Shown: in pieces, positions 41,646 to 49,639 of the stretch
Numbering within the stretch: position 1 is the stretch's first letter
How the letters are laid out: each line of letters starts with the position of its first letter
Source of the DNA: Phycisphaerae bacterium
Lineage (GTDB): Bacteria > Planctomycetota > Phycisphaerae > Phycisphaerales > SM1A02
NCBI GenBank assembly: GCA_002716385.1
Contig: PBAX01000001.1
Location: forward strand, 1-64,000
Reading direction: 5' to 3'
DNA length: 64,000 nt
The notes under the pieces: generated by a model
Seen by the model: the letters and a program-made list of their open reading frames with translations, nothing else
Database searches by the model: none
What the model was told of the DNA's origin: nothing
Position numbers and translations under genes: made by a program

Positions 41646-42214
41646 TCTCCGTGTATCTGCCGCAAGCGGCCGCTGAGTCGAAGCAGAAGATGGACTCGTT
41701 CGAATTCATCTATCCAGTCCTGAGTCATGAGGCGGATCATCCCGTCATCGGTTGCCGCACCGGGCATGGGGCAGGAGATGCCGAGTTTGCTGTTGATCAT
41801 GTGCCGGTAGTAGTTAAGGGTCCGGTCGCCCGCAACGGATACGGGTTCCATGTCTTCAGCCATGAACACGACCATGGGAACTCGCTGACCTCCATTGATG
41901 GAGAGGCGAGACATGACCTCCGGGATGGCGTCTCGATCGATGAAACGCAGATCGATGCACGGGTTGGCTCTGGCGATCGCTTCGAGGGCCGGGCCCTGGC
42001 GGACGCAGTCGCCACACCATATGCCCGAGATCATCAGGACCCGCATCGTCCGTGTGAAACCGTTCAGCAGCTGAATCTGTTCATCAGAAAGCTGGATGTC
42101 CTGAAGAAGCGTTCGCCAGGGGGCGGCCTTCTCGGGATCGCTTGCTAGATAGCCTTCCCAATCCGATGCCGATTGGAAGACGGTTTGAAGGTCGTGGGAT
42201 CTCAAGCCTCTCAT
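41642..42214 (-). CDS. Thioredoxin-fold protein with WCGDC motif (first of tandem pair)
   Basis: The 190-residue product has MRVLMISGIWCGDCVRQGPALEAIA with the active-site CGDC at about residues 68-71. The segment NGGQRVPMVVFMAEDMEPV carries the cis-proline, and a C-terminal helix ends LLRLSGRLRQIHGD. It matches the downstream paralogue along its length, so the pair arose by tandem duplication. The start overlaps the mutS stop by one base (TGATG). There is no signal peptide. Partners are unknown. Confidence 0.82.
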   Translation of the reverse strand: MRGLRSHDLQTVFQSASDWEGYLASDPEKAAPWRTLLQDIQLSDEQIQLLNGFTRTMRVLMISGIWCGDCVRQGPALEAIARANPCIDLRFIDRDAIPEVMSRLSINGGQRVPMVVFMAEDMEPVSVAGDRTLNYYRHMINSKLGISCPMPGAATDDGMIRLMTQDWIDEFERVHLLLRLSGRLRQIHGD

Positions 42215-44877
42215 CAGCTTTCCTTTGCCTCATCGTGCAACGTGCGGAGCAGGTCGAATGCTTCCAGGGGTGTGATCGTATCAAGGCGGAGTTCCCGGAG
42301 TCGAACCAGCATCGGATGGTCGAGATATTCCGTGAAGAGATTCATCTGCGGGTTGGCTGTGCGTTGGGCTGGTGCGCCGGGCACCTCGCCGATGTCGTGG
42401 TGGACCTCCAGTGAGTCCAGGACTTCCCGGGCCCGCTTGAGAACGGGTTCGGGAATACCGGCCAGTCGGCCGACATGGATGCCGTAGCTTCGATCGGTGC
42501 TGCCGGATCGTATCTGGTGGAGGAAGACGATCTGGTCGTTGAATTCACGTACCGCCACATGTCGGTTTCCGATGTTCTCATGACGATCGGCCAGTTCGGT
42601 GAGTTCGTGGTAGTGGGTGGCGAACAATGTCCGGGTGCTTCGGCGTGAAAGCGATTCCGTGATGGCCCAGGCCAGTGACAGGCCGTCAAGCGTGCTGGTG
42701 CCCCGCCCGACTTCGTCGAGGATGACCAGGCTTCGATCAGTTGCCTGATTGAGAATCACGGCTGTTTCCGTCATTTCCACCATGAAGGTCGATCGTCCGG
42801 CATGCAGCTCGTCCGAAGCCCCGATGCGAGCGAAGATCCGGTCGGCCAGTCCGATGGTCGCCTCTTCGGCGGGCACGAAGCAACCGACATGAGCCAGCAA
42901 CGTGATCAGGGCGACTTGCCTGATGTAGGTGCTCTTGCCGGCCATGTTCGGTCCCGTGATCAAGAGAAGTGATCTCGCTTCGTCTTCCGGCTCGTTGAGG
43001 ATGCAGTCGTTGGGGACGAAGTTCGAACCGAGGCTCGCATCAAGCACCGGATGGCGGCCGCCCTTGATGCGCAGGGTGCGTTCCTCGGTGACCACTGGTC
43101 GGATGAATCTTTGACCATGGGCGATCTCGGCGAAGCATGTGAGCACATCCAGCTCGGCGATGGTCTCAGCGAAGCAGGAGAGTTCGGCCGCATGCGAATT
43201 GATTTCATTCAGCAGCAGATCGAACAGCTGTTTTTCCCTGACGATCGCGCGGGATTCGGCGGTGAGTACCCGTTCCTCATATTCCTTGAGATCGGGTGTG
43301 ATGTATCGCTCGGCGTTCTTGAGCGTCTGTTTCCTCACGAAGCTCGGCGGGACATGATCGGTGTTGGCGTGGGTGACTTCGATGTAATAGCCAAAGACCT
43401 TGTTGAACCCGATCTTGAGGGAGGCGATGCCGCTTTCCTCGGAGAGCTGTTGCTGGTAGCTTGCAAGCCAGTCGGAACCGTCTCTTTGAAGACCTCTGCA
43501 TTCGTCGAGTTCCTGATCGAACCCATCCAGGAAGAGTCCGCCTTCCCGAAGATGGGCCGGTGGATTGTCGACGCACCGTTCGCGAATACCGCGAGCCATG
43601 GGGACCAGTCTGTTGGCGACGGTTTCCAGTGCACGAGCAATGGGTCCCAGCCGCTCATGGCCTTCCAGGAGTTCCGTGACTCGAGGCAGACTCGAGACCG
43701 ATCGACCCAGAGCGACGGCATCTCTGGGCGTCAGTCGACGCATGGCGCAGCGGCCGATGATGCGGGCGACATCCTGAATTGGATCAAGTGCTTCAGCGAG
43801 GTCCTTTCGAAGTGCCTCATCGGCCAGAAGCGTGGATACGGCGTCAAGGCGTGCATTGATCGCATCGACCTGCTGTAGTGGATAGCAGAGCCAGTGTCGA
43901 AGCGTGCGTCGCCCCATCGGTGTTCGGCACTTCTGGAGTATCGAGAGAAGCGATCCTTCAGATGTGCCACCTCTGACCGTCCGTTCTATCTCGAGGCTTC
44001 GCATGGTGGCGGCATCGATTCGCATGATCGAATCGTCCTGGACCAGGACGGGTGGCTGGAGATGGGACAACGCGGAGCCGTCAGCTGCCTGAGTATCCAG
44101 CAGGAAGCGAACAAGGCCACCGACGGCTCGAGCAGCGCCTTGGCCGCTATCGTCGAGTGCCCAGGCCTCAAGCGTGGCCACCTGATACTGGCGACGGAGC
44201 GTGTCGGCAGCTTCACGAGACGCGAAGGTCCAGTCAGGCCGTGGGGTCGTCGTGGCCTGCAGGAAGTCCGCCAGTTCGCCGGTGAAGGCTTCATCCTGAT
44301 CAAGCGACTCCGGGTAGATCAGTTCCGAAGGCCCGATTCGAACGAGTTCATCCAGAACGGTGCTGGTGGGCAGGTTCCGCACATGCAGTGAGCCCGTGGA
44401 CAGCTCGGCCCATGAGACGATCGCCTCTTGGCCATCGATCACGAGGGCTGCGGCGATGTTGGCGACGCCGTCGTCGAGGAGCGTGTCATCAACCAATGTG
44501 CCAGGGGTGAGCACTCGCGTCACCGCTCTGTCGACAACTCCCTTGGCTTCGGCTGGATCCTGAATCTGTTCGCAGACGGCCACTCGATAGCCCTGCTGTA
44601 TCAGCTTGCGGATATAGGCTTCCGCGCTGTGATAGGGGATGCCCGCCATCGGGATGCCGGAAGTTCGTTCAGTGAGCGTCAGGCCGAGGACCTTGTGGGT
44701 CAGCTTGGCGTCCTCATCGAACATCTCGTAGAAATCGCCCATTCGGAAGAACAGGACGCATCCGGGATTCTCCTCCTTGAATCGAGCATGCTGCCGCATC
44801 GCCGGGGTATCCCGTGGATTTCGTCCAGAGGAGGCTCGACGTTTCGTGGAGTCATTTGAGGAGGATTTGGCTGACAT
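42214..44877 (-). CDS. mutS: DNA mismatch repair protein MutS
   Basis: MutS recognises mismatches and starts repair. ATG 44877 gives 887 residues and places RFKEENPGCVLFFRMGDFYEMFDEDA near residue 30, with the mismatch-wedging Phe-x-Glu (DFYEM). The connector, core and clamp domains follow. The ATPase domain has Walker A GPNMAGKSTYIRQ, Walker B with SLVILDEVGRGTSTLDG, and the TLFATHYHELTEL segment. The longer open frame upstream lacks family similarity. It is followed by the two thioredoxin-fold genes with overlaps. Confidence 0.95.
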   Translation of the reverse strand: MSAKSSSNDSTKRRASSGRNPRDTPAMRQHARFKEENPGCVLFFRMGDFYEMFDEDAKLTHKVLGLTLTERTSGIPMAGIPYHSAEAYIRKLIQQGYRVAVCEQIQDPAEAKGVVDRAVTRVLTPGTLVDDTLLDDGVANIAAALVIDGQEAIVSWAELSTGSLHVRNLPTSTVLDELVRIGPSELIYPESLDQDEAFTGELADFLQATTTPRPDWTFASREAADTLRRQYQVATLEAWALDDSGQGAARAVGGLVRFLLDTQAADGSALSHLQPPVLVQDDSIMRIDAATMRSLEIERTVRGGTSEGSLLSILQKCRTPMGRRTLRHWLCYPLQQVDAINARLDAVSTLLADEALRKDLAEALDPIQDVARIIGRCAMRRLTPRDAVALGRSVSSLPRVTELLEGHERLGPIARALETVANRLVPMARGIRERCVDNPPAHLREGGLFLDGFDQELDECRGLQRDGSDWLASYQQQLSEESGIASLKIGFNKVFGYYIEVTHANTDHVPPSFVRKQTLKNAERYITPDLKEYEERVLTAESRAIVREKQLFDLLLNEINSHAAELSCFAETIAELDVLTCFAEIAHGQRFIRPVVTEERTLRIKGGRHPVLDASLGSNFVPNDCILNEPEDEARSLLLITGPNMAGKSTYIRQVALITLLAHVGCFVPAEEATIGLADRIFARIGASDELHAGRSTFMVEMTETAVILNQATDRSLVILDEVGRGTSTLDGLSLAWAITESLSRRSTRTLFATHYHELTELADRHENIGNRHVAVREFNDQIVFLHQIRSGSTDRSYGIHVGRLAGIPEPVLKRAREVLDSLEVHHDIGEVPGAPAQRTANPQMNLFTEYLDHPMLVRLRELRLDTITPLEAFDLLRTLHDEAKES

Positions 44878-44980
44878 CCACGAAAGTGTAGCACCCTCCA
44901 CAGGCAGGTCCGGACCCCCCGGGGGCATCCGGCGTGCCGTTTTCGGCTCATGGAAATCGATCCGTGTTCGGTACCCATTT

Positions 44981-45000
44981 ATTGACAACATGTTGCCAAT
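44981..45000. promoter_or_regulatory. 20-base operator-like dyad between mutS and the ZIP gene
   Basis: ATTGACAACATGTTGCCAAT is an inverted repeat in which 18 of 20 positions are symmetric (half-site ATTGrCAACA). It lies 104 bases above mutS and 131 above the ZIP gene, in the 253-base divergent spacer, and contains a TTGACA word. It looks like a binding site for a dimeric repressor, possibly metal-responsive because of the ZIP gene; the regulator is unknown. Confidence 0.55.
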
Positions 45001-45130
45001 AGCGAGCTGCCTCCGTCTGCCATCGGGCGTGCCCTCGACCTCCCGGAGCATCGACTCGCGAAAAGTTCTTCGGACAATCGCCATCAGGCCGATTTGAGAT
45101 GATCGGCCACAAAGTGGAGAGGCCTTCTGC

Positions 45131-46066
45131 ATGATCCTGATACTCGTCATCCAATGCTGTCTTATTGCGGGTGTGTCCCTCCTGGGTGGCATCGTGCCCA
45201 TGCGGGTGGGCGCCTCCCATCGGCTCATGCAAGTCGCCTTATCGTTCGTCGCCGGTGTGATGTTTGGGCTGGCCATGCTCGATCTGCTGCCAGAGGCGAT
45301 TCATGCCCGAGAGATCACGGAGGGGGGGGATGCCATTCGAGACGTCACCCTCTGGATCATCATTGGATTCCTGTCGATCTTCCTGCTGGAGCGGTTCGTA
45401 TGTTTCCATCATCACGATCTACCGGCTGTGGAAGATAACGAGGAGGCCACGTGTCTGAAGCACGGGCATTCAGTCTCATGGATCGCAACAGGATTGGGGC
45501 TCTCGCTGCATGGTCTGGCGGCAGGGGTCGCTTTGGCGGCATCCGTCATGTACGGAAGCATCCATCAGCAGGCTATGCCCGGATTGGCGCTGTTGCTGGC
45601 GATCATTCTGCACAAGCCGTTTGATTCCCTGAGTCTCATCGCGATCATGACCGCGGCAGGGCGATCCACTCGGGCGAGGATCATCGTCAACGTACTCTTT
45701 GCGCTTGTCACCCCGCTTGGTGTCTTTCTCGGGGTAGCGATGGGGATTGGTCCCGGGGCATTTGCTCCCGTATGGATGACACCGGCTCTGGCCTTTGCTG
45801 TCGGCATGTTCCTTTGCATCGCCTTGTGCGATCTTCTGCCTGAACTCCAGTTCCACAGGCATGACCGGGTGCTTCTGAGTTGTGCACTTCTGCTGGGTCT
45901 TGCCGTGGCGTGGTTCGCCACCCAGTTCCATCATCATGATCATGGCCACAGTCATGCTCCCGAGGCGGCGCATGTTGGTGAGCACGATTCCCACGGTCAT
46001 CACGGCCACGGGCATCATGAGCACGGGCATCACAGCCACGACCACCATCATCACGACCATCATTAG
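45131..46066 (+). CDS. ZIP-family metal transporter with a histidine-rich tail
   Basis: The 311-residue product has about eight membrane segments. The TM4/TM5 region usually reads HNxPEG and HEIPE. Here TM4 reads LHGLAAG and TM5 reads LHKPFDSLSL, so both metal-binding His are kept. The TM4 Glu is Ala, the TM4 Asn is Gly and the first acidic residue after the TM5 His is Lys. A cytoplasmic-loop DHx stretch (FHHHD) and a C-terminal tail of about 45 residues with over 20 His follow. Divalent metal uptake or export is likely; the exact metal cannot be told. Confidence 0.85.
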   Translation: MILILVIQCCLIAGVSLLGGIVPMRVGASHRLMQVALSFVAGVMFGLAMLDLLPEAIHAREITEGGDAIRDVTLWIIIGFLSIFLLERFVCFHHHDLPAVEDNEEATCLKHGHSVSWIATGLGLSLHGLAAGVALAASVMYGSIHQQAMPGLALLLAIILHKPFDSLSLIAIMTAAGRSTRARIIVNVLFALVTPLGVFLGVAMGIGPGAFAPVWMTPALAFAVGMFLCIALCDLLPELQFHRHDRVLLSCALLLGLAVAWFATQFHHHDHGHSHAPEAAHVGEHDSHGHHGHGHHEHGHHSHDHHHHDHH

Positions 46067-46171
46067 TCTGCCCGTTGGATCGCGAATGAGCTACCATGGG
46101 GTTCCTTTCCACATGGTGCCGCAGCAGTCCCTGCATATCCGGTGGAATCAGCTAGCGGGTGGATTCTGACC

Positions 46172-49000
46172 ATGTCCGATACGAAAACCAACTGGAAGAA
46201 GACTCTCAACCTGCCTCGTACCTCGTTTCCGATGCGGGCCAATCTGGCTCAGAACGAGTCCGCGACGGTCAAGAGATGGTTGAAGGAGTCGCTCTATGAA
46301 CGGGTCACCGAGGCACGCGCGGATGGCGAGCCCTTCGTGTATCACGACGGACCGCCCTATGCCAACGGATCAATCCATGTCGGACACCTGTTGAACAAGG
46401 TTCTCAAGGACATCGTTTTCAGATCCAAGCTTCTGGCCGGTCGGCAATGTCGATACATCCCCGGCTGGGATTGTCATGGTCTGCCGATCGAGCACAAGGT
46501 CATGACGGAACTGGCCGAGTCGGGAAAGCTCGACAAGATCAATTCCCTGGATGAAGCCGCCCGGAGAATGGCGATTCGCCGGGAATGTCGCAAGGACGCT
46601 GAGAAGTACATCAAGCTCCAGCGAGGGCAGATGCAGAGGCTTCTGACACTTGCGGACTATGACAACCCATATCTCACGATGAATCCGTTCTATGAGCAGC
46701 GGGTCGTCGAGACGTTTGCGGATCTCGTCTCACAGGGCATCGTCTTCCGCCAGTTAAAGCCTGTGCACTGGTCAATCGCAAACGAGACGGCGTTGGCGGA
46801 GGCCGAGCTTGAATACGAGGATCGGACGGATCCCTCCGTGTATGTCGATTTCGAAGCCTGCGATGCCGACGCCGTCGCGGCCGCATTCGATACGGAATTG
46901 GACCAGACGCCTTCCTTCATGATCTGGACGACCACCCCCTGGACGCTGCCGGCCAATCTCGCGATTGCGGTGCATGAACGACTACTCTATGCGCTTGTTC
47001 GACTGGATGGCGCGTTGACGATCGTTGCCGATGAGCTTGTCGAGAAAGTGGCGAAGCTCGGCGGTGTCGAGAAGATCGAGCGTCTGGCCACCTGTCAGGG
47101 TGATCGACTGGTCGGACTCTCCTACAGCCACCCGTTCATCGATCAGGACAGTCCGGTTGTGGCGGCGGAATACGTGACTCTTGAAGACGGGACCGGACTT
47201 GTCCATACGGCACCGGGACATGGTGTCGAGGACTATGGGACAGGTCTCCGTGAAGGGCTTGACATCTACTGTCCGGTACAGGGGGACGGCACCTATGATC
47301 AGAGCGTGCCCGACTGGTTGCACGGACTTTCCGTCTGGGAGGCCAATCCGAAAGTGGTTGAGCATCTCAAGTCATCCGGCCATCTCTTCGCTTCGATCGA
47401 CATCGAGCACTCCTATCCGCATGATGGTCGATCCAAGACACCGGTCATCTTCCGGGCAACGGAACAGTGGTTCATCGGCGTCGACCGTCCCATGCGAAAT
47501 GGTGGCGAGTCCCTGAGATCCATGGCCATGGCTGCGACGGAATCCTCCGTGAAGTTCGTTCCTGAATGGGGACGCAACCGAATGCGTGGAATGCTGGAGT
47601 CCCGTCCGGACTGGTGCATTTCACGCCAGAGGGCATGGGGGCTGCCGATACCGGCATTCGCGATGCCCGGCGGCGAGGTCCTCATGACCGCCGCGAGCGT
47701 TCGAGCGGTCGCCAGTGCGTTCGGGCAGCGGGGCAGTGACGCCTGGTTCACGGAAGGTCCATCCACCCTTCTGGCGGACTACGACCCCGGTTCGGATCCT
47801 GATGCGCCGGAGGGATTGGACATCGAATCATTGGAGAAGATGCATGACATCTTCGATGTCTGGTTTGAATCGGGCAGTTCATGGAATGCCGTCATGTCGG
47901 CTCGCGAGCTCGGCTATCCAATCGATCTGTACTCGGAAGGATCCGATCAGCATCGCGGCTGGTTCCAGTTGTCGCTTCTTCCGGCTCTGGGAGTCACGGG
48001 GGAGGCGCCGTTCCGTTGTCTGCTGACCCATGGCTTCATGGTCGATCGAAACGGCCGCAAGATGAGCAAGTCCGGCGGGAATGCGTTGAACGTGGATGAC
48101 CTTCTCAAGGATGTCGGTGCCGACGTCTGTCGTTGGTGGGTGAGTAGTCTGGCCTTCGAGAACGACATCAGAGTGGATCTGGAACTGTTCAAGCTGGCTG
48201 GCGAGTCATATCGCAAGGTTCGCAACACGATTCGTTTCCTTCTGAGCAACCTCGATGACCTTCAGAAGCCTGTGGACATGACGAAGACATGTTCCAGCCT
48301 GTGTCCACGATCGCTCGAGGCCTGGGTCCTTTCCGAGGCGGCCCGTCTCCAGAAGGATGTGATGGAGGCCTATGACAAGTATGAATTCCGCCGTGCGCAT
48401 CTGGCCATCTTCGATTTCTGCAATGAGACGCTGTCGGCGATCTACTGCGTCGCGGTCAAGGACCGCCTCTACTGTGATCAGCCCGACAGCGATCGTCGGC
48501 GGCAGAGTCAGGCGACCCTGTTCCTGCTGGCCGAGGTGTTGTGTCGATTGACCTCTCCCATCCTGTCCCATACCGCGGATGAGGCCTGGCGTTCACTCCA
48601 TGGCGACGATGCCTGTGTGCACGTGGAGGTCATTCAGCCGATCGAAGTCGAAGTCGATCCGATCTGGCCAAAGGTCCTGGAGGCTCGTGACCGGATCCTG
48701 AAGGCGTTGGAGGAGGCGAGAAGTCCCGAGCAGGGCGGTATTGAAAAATCCCTCGACGCCGGTGTGGTGCTGCCCGATCCCGATGGGCAGCTTGAGCCAT
48801 TCAGCGAGGCACTCGAGTCCATGTGCGAGCTCTCCAGACTGAGGTGCGATGCGTCTGCGTCCGACATCGTCGTGGAGGATCTTCGCTCGGAGCCGTGCTG
48901 TGAGCGTTCTTGGCGACGTGACGCGACCGTCTCCAAGAGATCCAACGGGTCCCTATTGAGTGATCGCGACTGGGAAGCCGTCCAGGCGGCAACGGAGTAG
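46172..49000 (+). CDS. ileS: Isoleucine--tRNA ligase
   Basis: IleRS is a class I synthetase with editing. ATG 46172, following GGTGGA, gives 942 residues; ATG 46142 is an alternative. The HIGH motif is GSIHVGHLLNK. The catalytic core includes YIPGWDCHGLPIEHKV. The editing domain shows WTTTPWTLPANLA and LVHTAPGHGVEDY. The KMSKS loop is GRKMSKSGGN. The C-terminal zinc knuckle seems lost: CCERSWRRD and SDRDW stand where two CxxC pairs are expected. The rest is intact. Confidence 0.95.
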   Translation: MSDTKTNWKKTLNLPRTSFPMRANLAQNESATVKRWLKESLYERVTEARADGEPFVYHDGPPYANGSIHVGHLLNKVLKDIVFRSKLLAGRQCRYIPGWDCHGLPIEHKVMTELAESGKLDKINSLDEAARRMAIRRECRKDAEKYIKLQRGQMQRLLTLADYDNPYLTMNPFYEQRVVETFADLVSQGIVFRQLKPVHWSIANETALAEAELEYEDRTDPSVYVDFEACDADAVAAAFDTELDQTPSFMIWTTTPWTLPANLAIAVHERLLYALVRLDGALTIVADELVEKVAKLGGVEKIERLATCQGDRLVGLSYSHPFIDQDSPVVAAEYVTLEDGTGLVHTAPGHGVEDYGTGLREGLDIYCPVQGDGTYDQSVPDWLHGLSVWEANPKVVEHLKSSGHLFASIDIEHSYPHDGRSKTPVIFRATEQWFIGVDRPMRNGGESLRSMAMAATESSVKFVPEWGRNRMRGMLESRPDWCISRQRAWGLPIPAFAMPGGEVLMTAASVRAVASAFGQRGSDAWFTEGPSTLLADYDPGSDPDAPEGLDIESLEKMHDIFDVWFESGSSWNAVMSARELGYPIDLYSEGSDQHRGWFQLSLLPALGVTGEAPFRCLLTHGFMVDRNGRKMSKSGGNALNVDDLLKDVGADVCRWWVSSLAFENDIRVDLELFKLAGESYRKVRNTIRFLLSNLDDLQKPVDMTKTCSSLCPRSLEAWVLSEAARLQKDVMEAYDKYEFRRAHLAIFDFCNETLSAIYCVAVKDRLYCDQPDSDRRRQSQATLFLLAEVLCRLTSPILSHTADEAWRSLHGDDACVHVEVIQPIEVEVDPIWPKVLEARDRILKALEEARSPEQGGIEKSLDAGVVLPDPDGQLEPFSEALESMCELSRLRCDASASDIVVEDLRSEPCCERSWRRDATVSKRSNGSLLSDRDWEAVQAATE

Positions 49001-49011
49001 GGCTCACATGC

Positions 49012-49118
49012 CACAACCGTGCTTCGCCGGAGCCCGGTGGCGAAACACGGTGGTGACCTGGAGCAGCCGAACCATGAAAAATGGCTGCTCTCATGATGGA
49101 GGTCGTGCCCTCCTCATG
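49012..49118. other. Three consecutive stem-loops downstream of ileS, possible structured RNA or repeat
   Basis: Bases 49001-49250 carry no gene. Stem 1 (49012-49055) pairs 17 positions with two mismatches. Stem 2 pairs GAGCAGCC at 49061-49068 with GGCTGCTC at 49083-49090. Stem 3 (49092-49118) pairs CATGA-T-GGAGG with CCTCC-TCATG, one bulge. Stem 1 resembles the foldback near dnaA in layout and in its GGGCTxCA...ATGCC flank. A small RNA, REP-like repeat or multi-part terminator are all possible. Confidence 0.45.
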
Positions 49119-49199
49119 GGGTCTGCGTGCATCGACCACTCGATCTCTCATCAAGCTGGAAAAAAGTAATCGGATTCGGGAAAAGCACTGACATACATG

Positions 49200-49221
49200 G
49201 CCCCCGTCAGCAGACAGGGGC
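49200..49221. terminator. Terminator-like hairpin between convergent ileS and the tRNA-binding gene
   Basis: GCCCC at 49200-49204 pairs with GGGGC at 49217-49221 and inner GTC pairs with GAC across a C-A mismatch, loop AGCA, followed by TTTC on plus. It lies 30 bases from the end of the minus-strand gene and could serve either strand. Confidence 0.5.
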
Positions 49222-49250
49222 TTTCAATGAGATTGAGGTGTTGCGGAAGC

Positions 49251-49610
49251 TCAGCTGACCCGACTGCCAGGTTCACTTGGTTGATCGACCCTGAGAACAC
49301 TGACCTGATCACCGCTTGTACATGCCAGAATCATGCCCTCGCTCTTCTCGCCACGGATGACCCTTGGCTCGAGATTGGCGACGATCACGACCTGCGTTCC
49401 AACGAGGCTTTCCGGATCGTAATGAGCCTTGATTCCGGCACAGACCTGACGACCATCCGGCGTGCCATCATCAAGCTGGATCTTCAATAGTCGATCGGCA
49501 TCCGGGTGCAGTTCGGCAGCCTTGATCGTCGCGACCCGCAGATCGACCTGAGTGAAGACGTCGAAGGGGATTGAAGCCTGCATCTCTGGCTTGGAGGCGG
49601 TGTCGCTCAT
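49251..49610 (-). CDS. tRNA-binding domain protein (MetRS beta-subunit/Trbp111-like)
   Basis: The 119-residue product is a stand-alone EMAP-II/MetG C-terminal OB fold. Signatures are FTQVDLRVATIKAAELHPDADRLLKIQLDDG, ADLEPRxIRGEKSEGMILA in the variant VANLEPRVIRGEKSEGMILACTSG, and a short tail. Such proteins bind tRNA outside corners and may serve as the detached dimerisation domain of MetRS. The methionyl-tRNA synthetase gene itself is not in this window. The PpiD-like gene lies directly upstream on the same strand (29 bases). Confidence 0.88.
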   Translation of the reverse strand: MSDTASKPEMQASIPFDVFTQVDLRVATIKAAELHPDADRLLKIQLDDGTPDGRQVCAGIKAHYDPESLVGTQVVIVANLEPRVIRGEKSEGMILACTSGDQVSVLRVDQPSEPGSRVS

Positions 49611-49639
49611 TTGCTCGTTTCCTGATGGGTTGTCTGTGG

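Noticed and set aside
44878-45276. N-terminal extension of mutS of about 130 residues
   Set aside because: The extension has no MutS similarity, crosses the operator-like dyad and overlaps the divergent ZIP gene; ATG 44877 gives a normal MutS.
45131-46066. Histidine-codon-rich 3' end of the ZIP gene as a tandem DNA repeat
   Set aside because: The CAT/CAC repetition is explained by the histidine-rich tail in the correct frame; it is not an independent repeat array.
48801-49154. Minus-strand open frame over the ileS 3' end and the stem-loop block
   Set aside because: It lies mostly antisense to ileS and its composition is that of a shadow frame; the structured DNA is a better description.
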